Counted from the first letter of the stretch, positions 52,411 to 61,597 are shown. The stretch: DNA of 64,000 nt from Hyphomicrobiaceae bacterium (GCA_022842785.1 JALHOW010000001.1:186001-250000); one strand, 5' to 3'. Program-made: numbers and translations. Notes: a model not told the origin generated them from the letters alone.

Positions 52411-52737
52411 TCATGCACGCTTGAAGAAGGGGATGGGGCGGCCGGCGAGTTCGATCACGCTGCCGGAAACGCGATCGCCGATCGCGAGGCCGGGTGTGCC
52501 ATGCGCCATGAGGCGGAAGCCTTCATCGGCATCGACCATCACGAGTGTATAAGGCGCGAGCGCCTTCATGTCCGGCGTCGGTGCGCGCTCGACGATGGTC
52601 ACGGCGTGCACGACGCCGCTGCCCGACGCTTCCAGCGCCTGAGGTTCGCGCGCGCCGCACTTCGGGCAGAAGCTGCGCACGAAGTACCATACGTGTCTAC
52701 ACGGCGTGCAGCGCTGATAGCGGATCATGTCGCTCAT
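52411..52737 (-). CDS. DUF35 OB-fold/Zn-ribbon protein
   Basis: 108 aa: rubredoxin-like zinc ribbon (YQRCTPCRHVWYFVRSFCPKCG, four cysteines) followed by an OB-fold (APYTLVMVDADEGFRLMAHG). These proteins form complexes with thiolase-fold partners, often needed for their activity, as in Ltp-type aldolases and acetoacetyl-CoA thiolase/HMG synthase complexes. It overlaps the end of the thiolase-like gene by four bases (ATGA), so a 1:1 complex is likely. Confidence 0.93.
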   Translation of the reverse strand: MSDMIRYQRCTPCRHVWYFVRSFCPKCGAREPQALEASGSGVVHAVTIVERAPTPDMKALAPYTLVMVDADEGFRLMAHGTPGLAIGDRVSGSVIELAGRPIPFFKRA

Positions 52738-53879
52738 GCTTGGCGCTCCATGATCAGACTGACGTGCGAAGACATGACGCCGCCATCACCGTGTAGAAAG
52801 GCGAGGCCCGCATCTGCAACCTGACGATTGCCGGCGCGGCCCGTCATCTGGAGCTGCGTCTCGACGAGATGAGCGAGTGCACCCGCAACGCCGCAGTGGC
52901 CATAGCTCATGAGGCCGCCATGCGTGTTGAGCGGCTTCGTGCCCGTGCGCGAGAAGTATCCCTCGCGCGCCATGCGGCAGGACTGACCTCGCGGTGCGAG
53001 CCCAAGCTCTTCGAGCAGAATAGCGAGCGTGATGGTGAAGCTGTCGTAGATCGCGAGATAATCGGCGCCCGTCGTCGCGAGTCTGCGCCCGCTTGCCGCG
53101 ATGGCGCGATCCATGGAAAGGCGCGCGCCGAACTCGGTCAGGCTCGGCGCTTCGCTGATGTGCTGGTGCGTATGGGCCTGTCCTGCGCCGATGATGCGGA
53201 CAGCGGCCTCACCTGTGCGCTCGCGGCTCACCACGAAGGCCGCCGCGCCGTCCGCCGTGGCGCAGCAGTCGAGCAGCTTCAGCGGCCGCGCAATGGGCTT
53301 CGACGCGAGCACGTCCGCAACCGTGATCGGCTCGCGGAACTGCGCGCCTGGATGCGTCGCCGCGTTCGTGCGCATGAGCACGGCAAGCTCGGCGAGATCG
53401 GCCTCGCTCACACCATGCTCATGCATGTAGCGGTTCGCGACGAGGCCGTAGTAGGCCGGAATGGTCGGTCCGAGCGGCACCTCGTGCACGGGATGGCCGA
53501 CCTGCGCCAAGGTCTCGACGACCTTGTCGCGCCCGCCCGGTGCCGACAGACGGTTCTCGCCCGCAACGACCAGGACGTGTTTGAGACGCCCCGCCGCGAC
53601 CAGCTCGTGCGCCAACATGGCCATGGCAAAGCCCGTCGCACCGCCGACCTGAAGTCCGTGCGCATAGGCCGGGCTCAGGCCGAAATGCTCGCAGAACACC
53701 GTCGCCAGCATGATGTGCGGCATGGTCGTCGCGTAGCCCGTGAGCACGCCATCGATATCGCCGCGCTTCAGGCCAGCATCATCGAGCGCCAGCGCCGCCG
53801 CCTCGCTCATGAGGTCGATTGTGTTCTTGCCCTCGTGACGCCCGAACGGCAGCAGGCCAACGCCTGTGATCCAGCTCAT
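52734..53879 (-). CDS. Thiolase-like lipid-transfer protein (SCP-x/Ltp type)
   Basis: 381 aa from the ATG at 53879 (MSWITGVGLLPFGRHEGKNT); an open frame extends 51 bases up. Thiolase fold with NTHGGLMSYGHCGVAGALAH, the conserved His-bearing loop. At the place of the nucleophilic Cys (usually a CASG-type segment) it reads LQVGGATG (77-84), so Claisen thiolase activity through a cysteine thioester is unlikely. With its DUF35 partner it may act as a retro-aldolase like Ltp2 of steroid degradation, removing a short unit from a 3-hydroxyacyl-CoA. That function is inference. Confidence 0.88.
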   Translation of the reverse strand: MSWITGVGLLPFGRHEGKNTIDLMSEAAALALDDAGLKRGDIDGVLTGYATTMPHIMLATVFCEHFGLSPAYAHGLQVGGATGFAMAMLAHELVAAGRLKHVLVVAGENRLSAPGGRDKVVETLAQVGHPVHEVPLGPTIPAYYGLVANRYMHEHGVSEADLAELAVLMRTNAATHPGAQFREPITVADVLASKPIARPLKLLDCCATADGAAAFVVSRERTGEAAVRIIGAGQAHTHQHISEAPSLTEFGARLSMDRAIAASGRRLATTGADYLAIYDSFTITLAILLEELGLAPRGQSCRMAREGYFSRTGTKPLNTHGGLMSYGHCGVAGALAHLVETQLQMTGRAGNRQVADAGLAFLHGDGGVMSSHVSLIMERQA

Positions 53880-53889
53880 GTGAGCCGGC

Positions 53890-54951
53890 TCACACCGTGG
53901 CGATGGCGTTCGCCGGCGAGCCGACCGCACCCGGCAGGTTCAGCGGCGGCGCCGTCATGAGAAAGCGGCTGCGGTTGTTCGCACGCAGCCAATCCGCAAG
54001 TTCCGACAACCGCCAGATCTCGCCGAGATTGACGCCGGTCTTGAACAGGCAGTGCTGATGCAGCGGCAGAGCCGCGCACTGGCCGGGCTTCAGCGGCGCG
54101 TTGTGGACTTCTACGGCATAGTTGTCGGAGATGAGCGCGACGAGCTTCGATTCCGTAATCCACTGGTGGAGCTTCGTGTCGCTGCCGTCGAGACCCGTGC
54201 ACGTCTGGTGCATGGCCTCCTCGGTCGGTTTGCCCTTCTGCTCGAAGATGACCTCGTCGAATCCGGTTCGGAGACACACGAAATCGCCCGGCTCGACCTT
54301 TATGCCGTCGGCGGCCATCACGCGCATGAGATCGTCGTACGTCACGGCATGCTTGCGCCGCCCGAAATGCGCGAAGAGATCGATCATGACCCCGCGCCCC
54401 TGCAGGCACTTCTCGGCAAGGTTCTCGACGCCGAGCTTCTTGGCACTCGACGTTGCCTTCGCCTCGACGAACGTGCCGGGTATGGCGCCCGCCTGCTTGG
54501 GGTCGCTCGGGCCAACCATGTCCGTGTCACCACGAAAGCCATTGTAGAACACGGGCTCGGCGACGCCGTCACCATCCGCATCGAAGAGCGAGCCCACGTG
54601 CGCGAGCGTGTCCCACTGGCTCGAATACTGCAGATGCAGGATCACCATGTCGTCGTTGATGACGTCGGTGAGGCCGGGATGATCAAAATCGGTGCGGTAG
54701 ATCCAGTTCGGCCGGTCGTGGCGGACGGTGGGCCTGAGCAACGGCGGGTGGCGGCGTGGGTTCAGGACATTGCCGCCCGGCAGATCGAGCGGCATGGACA
54801 GGCAGAACGCGCGCCCTTCCTTGACCTCGGCGACGGCCCGCCTGACGCGCTCAGCATTGAGCTCGTTCATGCGGCCGAGCTGGTCGTCGGGGCCATAATC
54901 GCCCCAGGTGGAATTCTCAGGCCGCTGCTTCCAGCGCGCGCTCTTGGACAT
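53890..54951 (-). CDS. Cyclase-family (kynurenine formamidase-like) hydrolase
   Basis: 353 aa from the ATG at 54951 (MSKSARWKQRPENSTWGDYG), preceded by GGAGGAA. Cyclase family (PF04199): SSQWDTLAHVGSLFDADGDG stands for the metal-binding segment, then GRGVMIDLFAHFGR and VEPGDFVCLRTGFDEVI. Members hydrolyse amides, lactones or related bonds with a divalent metal. It is the first gene of the acyl-CoA operon, 10 bases before the thiolase-like gene, so it may open a ring or lactone to give the acid activated by the CoA synthetase. Confidence 0.9.
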   Translation of the reverse strand: MSKSARWKQRPENSTWGDYGPDDQLGRMNELNAERVRRAVAEVKEGRAFCLSMPLDLPGGNVLNPRRHPPLLRPTVRHDRPNWIYRTDFDHPGLTDVINDDMVILHLQYSSQWDTLAHVGSLFDADGDGVAEPVFYNGFRGDTDMVGPSDPKQAGAIPGTFVEAKATSSAKKLGVENLAEKCLQGRGVMIDLFAHFGRRKHAVTYDDLMRVMAADGIKVEPGDFVCLRTGFDEVIFEQKGKPTEEAMHQTCTGLDGSDTKLHQWITESKLVALISDNYAVEVHNAPLKPGQCAALPLHQHCLFKTGVNLGEIWRLSELADWLRANNRSRFLMTAPPLNLPGAVGSPANAIATV

Positions 54952-55075
54952 GGGCTTCCTCCGGTGCCGCGCATTGCAGGTCGCGCGTTCTGACAGTGCG
55001 CCGACGGGTGCCGCCGGTCGTGCTGTCAGGATACGTGCGCCGCGCCCGCTGGCAAGCCGGGTCGTCAGGTCCCAG

Positions 55076-55519
55076 CTATGCGCCGCGCCAGACCAGCACT
55101 GGAATGGTGGTGTGGGTGAGAACTTTCTTGGTCTCGCTCCCGAGCAACAGCCCGGCAAGCCCGCGCCGGCCGTGTGAGGCCATGACGATCAGGTCGCAAC
55201 CCTGTTCCTTTGCCGTCTCGATGATGGACTCCCAGGGATGCATCTGGAAGGCGTGGAACCCCTTGTATGGCACGCCCGCTGCCGTGGCGATCATCTCGAC
55301 CTTCTTGAGGTTCTGCGCTGCGGTGTCATGCGTGCCCTTGAGATAGTCCTCCTCCGGAAATCGCGCGGCGAGGGCCCCCGATACAATGGCCGAGTACGGG
55401 ATCGAAACATTCAGCGCGGTCAGCCGTGCTCCCACTGCTTTCGCGAGATTGACGGCATAAGGGATGGACCCCATCCCGAAATCGGAACCGTCGACGGGGA
55501 GCAGGATGTGCTTGTACAT
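55076..55519 (-). CDS. Universal stress protein (UspA family)
   Basis: 147 aa from the ATG at 55519 (MYKHILLPVDGSDFGMGSIP). The ATP-binding signature of Usp proteins, VMASHGRRGLAGLLLGSETK, is intact, so it probably binds ATP. AGGTT-rich sequence precedes the start. It stands alone, upstream of the cyclase operon on the same strand but 125 bases away. Confidence 0.93.
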   Translation of the reverse strand: MYKHILLPVDGSDFGMGSIPYAVNLAKAVGARLTALNVSIPYSAIVSGALAARFPEEDYLKGTHDTAAQNLKKVEMIATAAGVPYKGFHAFQMHPWESIIETAKEQGCDLIVMASHGRRGLAGLLLGSETKKVLTHTTIPVLVWRGA

Positions 55520-55713
55520 GGGGAACCTCCAAGTTTCCACGTCCGGACTGAGCGGCCGGGGCACGGCAGCAGGTGCGCGTATGAACGTGAGGTCGGCTCG
55601 GGGCGCGCGCCTTGCGATCGATCAAGCCCGACCATGCCGACGGCGCATTTGGCGTGCGGGACGTAAGTCGCTAATGTGGCCGGAAAATCCGAACCGGAAG
55701 CCCAATCGACCTC

Positions 55714-56811
55714 ATGGCCAGTGAACGCACCTCTTCGAAAAACGCAGCCGACGCGCATGTGTTCCGCCCTGCCGCCGAAAGCGTGGCCCTCGATGAAGCG
55801 CGTCTCGCCGCCTATCTGGCCGGCATCGGGCTCCCCCTCGATACCTCTGAACCGGTGCGCCAGTTCGGCACGGGCCTTGCCAACATCAACTACCGTTTGA
55901 CGGCCGGCGGGCGTCGCCTCGTGCTCCGGCGGCCTCCCGGTGGCGATCTGCCGCCCGGCGCGCATGATATGTCACGCGAGCATCGCATTCTCTCGCGGCT
56001 GTGGCGCGTCCATCCGTTGGCACCCGAGAGCCTGCACCTCTGCGAGGACAGAAGCGTCATCGGCGTGCCTTTCCAGCTCATCGATTATCGTCCGGGTCTC
56101 GTCATCAAGGGGGACGACCGCTCGCGCTTCGATGGGCACCCGGATGTTGCCCGGTCGACGAGCGACATGCTGGTCGCGACGCTCATTTCGGTGCACCGCG
56201 TCGATTGTGCCGCGATCGGCCTCGATACGCTCGGCAAGCCCGAGGGGTTCATCGCGCGCACGCTCAAGGGCTGGGCCGGGCGTGGCCAGCGCCTCGATGT
56301 CGCGCCCGAGACGGCACGTCTCCTCGGCGAAGTCACGGGATGGCTCGAGCGCCAGCCTGTCCAGACGCGGGCGCCGGTGCTGCTGCATTCGGATTTCAAG
56401 CTCGATAACATGATCGTTCATCCCGAGACGCTGGCGCCCGTCGCCATCGTCGACTGGGACATGGGCACGCGCGGCGACCCGCTTTTCGATGTAGCGACGA
56501 TGCTCAGCTACTGGGTTGAGCCCAATGATCCGCCCTGCATGCACGCCCTTCGCCAGATGCCGACCGCGGCACCGGGCTTTGCGAGCCGCCGCGAGGTGAT
56601 CGAGGCCTATGCGCGTGAGATGGGCGTCGATATCTCCGACTGGGCTGCGCTCCGCGTGCTCGCCATGCTCAAGCTGGCTGTTGTCCTGCTGCAGCTCTTT
56701 GCGCTCTATCAACGCGGCGCCGCCAAAGGCGCTGACTATGCCGAGCTGGATCGGGTTGCCACGGAACTGCTCGCGTATGCAACCGACATCGCCCACGGGC
56801 GCGCTGACTGA
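55714..56811 (+). CDS. Phosphotransferase family protein (APH/LvaA-like)
   Basis: 365 aa aminoglycoside-phosphotransferase fold. Residues 50-110 hold the N-lobe, including RQFGTGLANINYRL and RLVLRRPPGGDLPPGAHDMS. The catalytic Brenner loop LHSDFKLDNMIVH and the metal-binding VAIVDWDMGTRGDP are intact. Next to an ACAD11-like dehydrogenase, it matches the family of 4-hydroxyacyl-CoA kinases (bacterial LvaA; the N-terminal domain of ACAD10/11) rather than antibiotic kinases. It precedes the dehydrogenase gene by 29 bases. Confidence 0.9.
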   Translation: MASERTSSKNAADAHVFRPAAESVALDEARLAAYLAGIGLPLDTSEPVRQFGTGLANINYRLTAGGRRLVLRRPPGGDLPPGAHDMSREHRILSRLWRVHPLAPESLHLCEDRSVIGVPFQLIDYRPGLVIKGDDRSRFDGHPDVARSTSDMLVATLISVHRVDCAAIGLDTLGKPEGFIARTLKGWAGRGQRLDVAPETARLLGEVTGWLERQPVQTRAPVLLHSDFKLDNMIVHPETLAPVAIVDWDMGTRGDPLFDVATMLSYWVEPNDPPCMHALRQMPTAAPGFASRREVIEAYAREMGVDISDWAALRVLAMLKLAVVLLQLFALYQRGAAKGADYAELDRVATELLAYATDIAHGRAD

Positions 56812-56840
56812 CCAAGATCCGACTACCGAGGAAGGAAACC

Positions 56841-58025
56841 ATGGATTTCACTATTCCGAAGCCACTCGAGGAGCTGCGCGACCGCGTGTCGGCCTTCGTG
56901 CGCGAGAAGATCATCCCCTTCGAGAAGGATCCGCGCTGGGATCATCACGGCATTCCGGAGGATCTGCGCCGCGATCTCAACAACGCGGCCAAAGAGGCTG
57001 GCCTGCTCGGCGTCAACAGCCCGGAAGAATTCGGCGGCAAGGGCTTCTCGCATTTCGAACAGGCGGTGGTCTTCGAGGCGGCTGGCTACTCCATCCTCGG
57101 ACCGATCGCGCTGCATTTCCATGCCCCCGACGAGGGCAATATCCATATGCTCGACGTCATCGCGACGCCGGCACAGCGCAAGAAGTATCTCGCGCGGCTT
57201 GCGACCGGCGAGGTGCGCTCATGCTTCGCCATGACCGAGCCGGACGGCGGTGCCGGCTCGGATCCGCTGCTGCTCAAGACGCGTGCGGTGCCGGATGGCA
57301 ACGGCTATGTCATCAATGGCCGCAAATGGCTGATCACGGGTGCCGAAGGTGCCGCCTTCGCCATCATCATGGCGCGCACAGGCGATGCCCCGGGTGACTG
57401 CACCATGTTCTTCACCGAGCTACCGAACCCGGCCTTCAAGATCAGCCGTGTGCTCGGCACGATGGACTCGAGTTTCATGGGCGGCCACGCGGTCATCGAC
57501 ATCGAGAACCTGCGCGTGACCGGCGACGACGTCATCGGCGAAGTCGGGCAGGGCTTCAAATATGCGCAGGTACGTCTCGCGCCCGCGCGTCTCACGCATT
57601 GCATGCGCTGGCTCGGCTCCGCGATCCGCGCGCACGATATCGCGACGGAGTATGCTCGCACGCGTACGTCATTCGGCAAGCCGCTCGGAGATCATCAGGG
57701 CGTATCGTTCATGCTCGCCGATAACGCGCTCGACATCCACACGTCGCGCCTCGCCATATGGCACACAGCGTGGCTGCTCGATCAGGGCGACAAGGCGTCG
57801 ACGGCGAGTTCCATGGCCAAGGTCATCTGCTCGGAAGCCATCTTCCGGGTGGTCGATCGCTCGCTGCAGATCCTCGGCGGCATGGGCGTGACTTCCGACA
57901 CCGTCGTCGAACGCATCTTCCGCGACGTGCGCGCCTTCCGCATCTACGACGGCCCGTCCGAAGTGCACCGCCATTCGCTTGGCCGGCGCATCGTGAAGGG
58001 TGATCGGCCCAAGGCTGCACATTAG
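56841..58025 (+). CDS. Acyl-CoA dehydrogenase, ACAD11/LvaC-like
   Basis: 394-aa flavoprotein with the full ACAD plan: N-terminal helical domain (LRDRVSAFVREKIIPFEKDP), FAD-binding middle (CFAMTEPDGGAGSDPLLLKT), and C-terminal domain (LQILGGMGVTSDTVVERIFR then IYDGPSEVHRHSLGRRI). Start supported by GAGGAAGGAAACC. Pairing with the upstream APH-type kinase corresponds to the separate-gene form of animal ACAD10/11, which handles 4-hydroxyacyl-CoA: phosphorylation, then elimination by the dehydrogenase-like domain. Pathway assignment is inference. Confidence 0.92.
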   Translation: MDFTIPKPLEELRDRVSAFVREKIIPFEKDPRWDHHGIPEDLRRDLNNAAKEAGLLGVNSPEEFGGKGFSHFEQAVVFEAAGYSILGPIALHFHAPDEGNIHMLDVIATPAQRKKYLARLATGEVRSCFAMTEPDGGAGSDPLLLKTRAVPDGNGYVINGRKWLITGAEGAAFAIIMARTGDAPGDCTMFFTELPNPAFKISRVLGTMDSSFMGGHAVIDIENLRVTGDDVIGEVGQGFKYAQVRLAPARLTHCMRWLGSAIRAHDIATEYARTRTSFGKPLGDHQGVSFMLADNALDIHTSRLAIWHTAWLLDQGDKASTASSMAKVICSEAIFRVVDRSLQILGGMGVTSDTVVERIFRDVRAFRIYDGPSEVHRHSLGRRIVKGDRPKAAH

Positions 58026-58073
58026 GCCGCGGAGAAGGCGCGTCATGCATGCTGCGTGTCGCGCCTCAGCCGC

Positions 58074-59261
58074 TTATTTCTTGCTGCCTGCTTTTGCCGA
58101 TGCCGCCGGCTCCGCATTCTCGGCTTCATCATCCGGCTTCGTTGCTGCACTCTTCGCAGCATCCGGCTGGGTGACATCGGCGACGGGCGATGGGCCCGGC
58201 GGTGAGGTATCGCCGATCACCATTTTGCATTCCGCGGGCAGATCGGCGAGCGTGATCTCCGGCGGTTTCGGCTTGGGTTTGGGCTTCGGCAGTGCGACCG
58301 GCGGCTCAGGGCGCGGCGGCCGCGGCGCATAGATGCGCTTCATCCGCTCGATCCAGTCGTTCACTTCCTTGCCGCAGCCGTCCTCATTCCCGACGATGGG
58401 TTGTGGCGTGCACGCAGGGCTGTCCTTCGGACAGGCCATGCGGATGTGCATGTGATAGTGATGCCCCCAGTAGGGACGGATCTTGTTGAGGTGATCACGC
58501 GGTAGCGACTTGTCCTCGCAGATAGCCTTCTTGATGGCGGGATGGACGAGCACGCGTTCGACCTGCGCGTAGGAAGCTGCGCGCGTGATGATGCGCCCAT
58601 GAGCTTGCGTCCACACTTCCGGGTTTATGCTCACGCGATCCGCTGCAAGCATCGACGTCGCCGAAAGGTCCTCGCGCTCACGGTTGCTGAGCTTTTGGTC
58701 CGGCATCGGCGTCAGCCAGATGTCGGCATCGAGCCCAATTTGGTGGCTTGCGTGGCCCGTCAGCATCGGGCCGCCGCGCGGCTGCGAGATATCGCCGACG
58801 AGCAGGCCGTTCCAGCCATCGTTCGCCTTGCCGTCCTTCGCGAGCCGCTCGACGAGTGAGATCAGCGAGGGGTGGCCCCACATCCTGTTTCGCGACAGCC
58901 GCATGACCTGCCAAGTCGGCCCATCGACCGCGATGGCCTTGGCACCGGCGAGGCAACCCTTGGCATAGAAGCCGATCGCACGCGCAGCGAGGGGCGCTGG
59001 CGCTTTCGCGGCGCCGAACAGAACCTTTGCAGGCGTTGGCGGCGGTCCCGTCTTCGCGGCCTTTGCTTTCTTCTTCACGACCTTCTTGCCCGCCTTGGCC
59101 TTGGCCTTTGGCTTTGCCTTGGGCGTCGCAGCGGCTGCCGGCGCGGTGCCGGTTGCGTGCATCTTGGATGCACCCTGGGCCGAAAGATCGGTGCTTGCAG
59201 GCATCATGGCGGCGGCAAGCAGCAGGGCCGGCCAAGCCAGATGCCGAGGCTTCAACTTCAT
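58074..59261 (-). CDS. mepA: Penicillin-insensitive murein endopeptidase (MepA)
   Basis: 395 aa from the ATG at 59261 (MKLKPRHLAWPALLLAAAMM, a signal peptide). A Lys/Ala/Pro-rich spacer (ATPKAKPKAKAKAGKKVVKK) precedes the LAS-type metallopeptidase core: GHASHQIGLDADIWLTP and GHHYHMHIRMACPKDSP supply the Zn ligands. A C-terminal Pro/Lys tail follows. It cleaves D-Ala-mDAP cross-links in the periplasm. The spacer and tail make it longer than E. coli MepA (274 aa). Confidence 0.93.
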   Translation of the reverse strand: MKLKPRHLAWPALLLAAAMMPASTDLSAQGASKMHATGTAPAAAATPKAKPKAKAKAGKKVVKKKAKAAKTGPPPTPAKVLFGAAKAPAPLAARAIGFYAKGCLAGAKAIAVDGPTWQVMRLSRNRMWGHPSLISLVERLAKDGKANDGWNGLLVGDISQPRGGPMLTGHASHQIGLDADIWLTPMPDQKLSNREREDLSATSMLAADRVSINPEVWTQAHGRIITRAASYAQVERVLVHPAIKKAICEDKSLPRDHLNKIRPYWGHHYHMHIRMACPKDSPACTPQPIVGNEDGCGKEVNDWIERMKRIYAPRPPRPEPPVALPKPKPKPKPPEITLADLPAECKMVIGDTSPPGPSPVADVTQPDAAKSAATKPDDEAENAEPAASAKAGSKK

Positions 59262-59739
59262 GCGCGCTCCTCTACGGCTGGCCGTCGTGTCTAGCACGGT
59301 CGGCGCGCGTCACCAATGCTTGGAACATCGGCCGCGCAGAGGGCGGGATGAGAGGTGAACAGGAGATGAAGCACGGTGCAATTGCCCAGATGGGCGATCG
59401 ATCGCATCATCAATTATGAGTGTATCGAGCGTAACGCGACACTCGCCGGCCGAACGGTGCGGACTGGCGTCAAACTGGACTGATCCGTGCGCTGGGTTCG
59501 GTACATCGATGGTGCGGTGAACGGCGCGCGCGGCGCGGATGAGATCAGCTCCGCACGCCAGCCCGTGTCTTGCCAAGTGTTGCCAAGGCGTGGGCGGAGG
59601 CTCCTCGCAGTGCGGCGTTTAATCGAGGTTGTGGCTGGAGAGGCGCTAAGCATGGCGCGCACCTGTGGCGGGTATGTTGCGGTGGGTGCGACCCCGGAGC
59701 GCGCGGGCTCCGGGGTCACTGACGGGATCAGATCATCAC
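59262..59739. other. Intergenic, terminator only
   Basis: About 480 bases without a supported gene. The right end carries the GACCCCGGAGC hairpin described separately. Confidence 0.5.
59690..59717 (-). terminator. Strong hairpin after the PRC-barrel gene
   Basis: GACCCCGGAGC-GCGCGG-GCTCCGGGGTC, an 11-bp perfect stem with a 6-base loop, begins 22 bases past the stop of the minus-strand gene. There is no U-run, so it may protect the 3' end or act with Rho rather than as a classical intrinsic terminator. Confidence 0.5.
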
Positions 59740-60162
59740 TTACTTCTCGACCTTCGGCAGCTCTTTCGCCTGGGCCGCCGTGACACTGAGAAGAATGCGA
59801 TTGTCGGCCGCAACCGTGAACTGTGACGGCATCACGCGCACGCGCGTCTGACCAATGCCGAGGAACCCGCCGATGTCGGCGTGCAGTTCGGTGACCTTGC
59901 CGTCGGCGCTACGCTGGATGGCGGCAACGTCGCCGAGATTGCTGTCATCGCTGCTGACCACTTTTGCACCAATCAGTGCCTTGGCCTGCTCCTCGGTGAG
60001 CATCGGTGACGTCTGCGCAGGCGTTGTCGGCTGCACGCTCGGCGCGGTCACGGCCGGGGGCGTCGCGGGCGGCGTGTCGCTCGGCGCCGTCGTCTGCGCG
60101 AGCGCGGCGGACGATGCAAAAATGGCCATCGAGGTCGCGGCCGGAACAATCCATTTCATCAT
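59740..60162 (-). CDS. Exported PRC-barrel domain protein
   Basis: 140 aa: signal peptide (1-22, MMKWIVPAATSMAIFASSAA then LAQ), Thr/Pro/Ala-rich linker, then a PRC-barrel-like beta domain (LIGAKVVSSDDSNLGDVAAI, ADGKVTELHADIGGFLGIGQ, RVRVMPSQFTV). Similar exported proteins are common in Hyphomicrobiales; function is unknown, possibly envelope stress or ligand binding. Confidence 0.85.
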   Translation of the reverse strand: MMKWIVPAATSMAIFASSAALAQTTAPSDTPPATPPAVTAPSVQPTTPAQTSPMLTEEQAKALIGAKVVSSDDSNLGDVAAIQRSADGKVTELHADIGGFLGIGQTRVRVMPSQFTVAADNRILLSVTAAQAKELPKVEK

Positions 60163-60330
60163 GTCATCTCCATGAGCTGTTGCTCTTTGAGCTCTCGTTC
60201 ATCCTGAACGGGTGCCCCTCCGTGAGCACTGCACGAAGAACGCATGGCTTTACGGGGAGTTCCGAGGAAATCGACCGCAGCTTAACTTCACGGCGATCGG
60301 GGATGTGCAACGCTTCCGGGATCGCCAACA

Positions 60331-61332
60331 TCAATGTGGCTGAGTACCGCCCCGCTCGAGATATTCCTGAATGCTCTCTCGCGCTCTCGCACGATCGAAG
60401 CTGCCATCCTTGCGCCGCGAGATCCATGACGACATCGGCGGATCTCCCATCGGCTCGTACAACTTCACGCCGTTGCTGATCAGGGCGGCGACGTAGCTGA
60501 ATGCGCTCTTGGCCATGACGAGCACGTCGGCTTCGACGATCTGCTGCATCGTCTCGATCGCATCTGTGTCGAGGTAAAGTTCGCATCCAAGTTCAGCAAA
60601 ATCGGCGAAATCCTCCGCCTTTCCCTGCGAGTGAACCTGATAGATCGCTTTAATGTTGAACTCACCCAGAATACTGCGGATGAGTTCAATCGTTCGGATG
60701 ATGCTGGCGTTGGGCGTGAAGCGCGAGGAGTTTTGGCTCTGGTCGACGTCGCCTCGCCGGACGTGGATCGCCACGACAAAGCGATCCTTGTCAGGAGATC
60801 TCGTGAGCGCGCCGAACTTGTCGCGCAGGGACGGTCCGATAGCCTCGAACGTGTCGGGATATCGCCGGTTGAGCCAGTAGCACTGCTGAAGGCGCAGAAC
60901 GACATTGTCCGTGATGTGGCGCCCGTTGAGCAGGTAATCCTCATAGTCGACAATGTCGTAGGTCCGGCCGTCTATCTGCTCCTCGCCCTTGCCGAGATTG
61001 AAGCGCTTTTCCCAAGCATTGAGCCAATCGCCCATCTCGCCGGGTGCGTGATCGAGCCTGGAGAACGGGCTGTCGACATACGTCGCGCCGAACGCCTTTG
61101 CGAAGTTGATGCCCGAGATGCGTGCCATGGCTTGCTTGCCGGCCCCATCTGCGCGGCCCGAACAGGTTATGCGCGTTCCTCGTGGGATGATGCCTTTGGT
61201 GAAACGGAGGGCCGCATCGCCAGCAAGGAAATTCTTGTCCGTCTTTATGTTCTGACCAAGCAGAGCCTTGAACCGAAACCAGAAGTGGCGAAAGGCCAAT
61301 TCCAATCGATCATGGAAAGCGATGGGCTGCAT
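60331..61332 (-). CDS. Fucosyltransferase-like glycosyltransferase
   Basis: 333 aa. VVAIHVRRGDV (near residue 190) is the GDP-fucose-binding HxRRGD motif shared by alpha-1,2-, alpha-1,6- and protein O-fucosyltransferases (GT11/GT23/GT65/NodZ). YQVHSQGKAEDFADFAELGC, ADVLVMAKSAFSYVAALISN and GVKLYEPM follow as in that superfamily. No signal peptide. No GDP-fucose synthesis or nodulation genes are adjacent, so its acceptor is unknown. Confidence 0.75.
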   Translation of the reverse strand: MQPIAFHDRLELAFRHFWFRFKALLGQNIKTDKNFLAGDAALRFTKGIIPRGTRITCSGRADGAGKQAMARISGINFAKAFGATYVDSPFSRLDHAPGEMGDWLNAWEKRFNLGKGEEQIDGRTYDIVDYEDYLLNGRHITDNVVLRLQQCYWLNRRYPDTFEAIGPSLRDKFGALTRSPDKDRFVVAIHVRRGDVDQSQNSSRFTPNASIIRTIELIRSILGEFNIKAIYQVHSQGKAEDFADFAELGCELYLDTDAIETMQQIVEADVLVMAKSAFSYVAALISNGVKLYEPMGDPPMSSWISRRKDGSFDRARARESIQEYLERGGTQPH

Positions 61333-61597
61333 GAACGTCTCAAGGAAAATGAGCGATGTGATTGAGTAGAGACCGGTAGGGGCTTTCCGTGCATGGCCAG
61401 GATGCCAAGCCAGAATGCCGAGCGTTCAGCAACAGCCCAATGGGAAGAAAATGTCAAAACGCATGATGTCGCGACCGCTTGTCATAGAGTTTCAGTCGTC
61501 CCGACGATCGGAACCGAACGCGATCGAATGCGTTCTCATGACACCGCTCGCCAACGCTCCGCAAGCGACGGCGCGCCAAACGCATGGAGAAATCACG

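Noticed and set aside
52869-53960. 363-aa plus-strand open frame
   Set aside because: Antisense to the thiolase-like gene, Arg/His-rich mirror composition.
55714-56811. Aminoglycoside resistance kinase
   Set aside because: The APH fold is shared, but the neighbour is an ACAD11-like dehydrogenase and the family match is to acyl-CoA-linked kinases, so antibiotic resistance is not supported.
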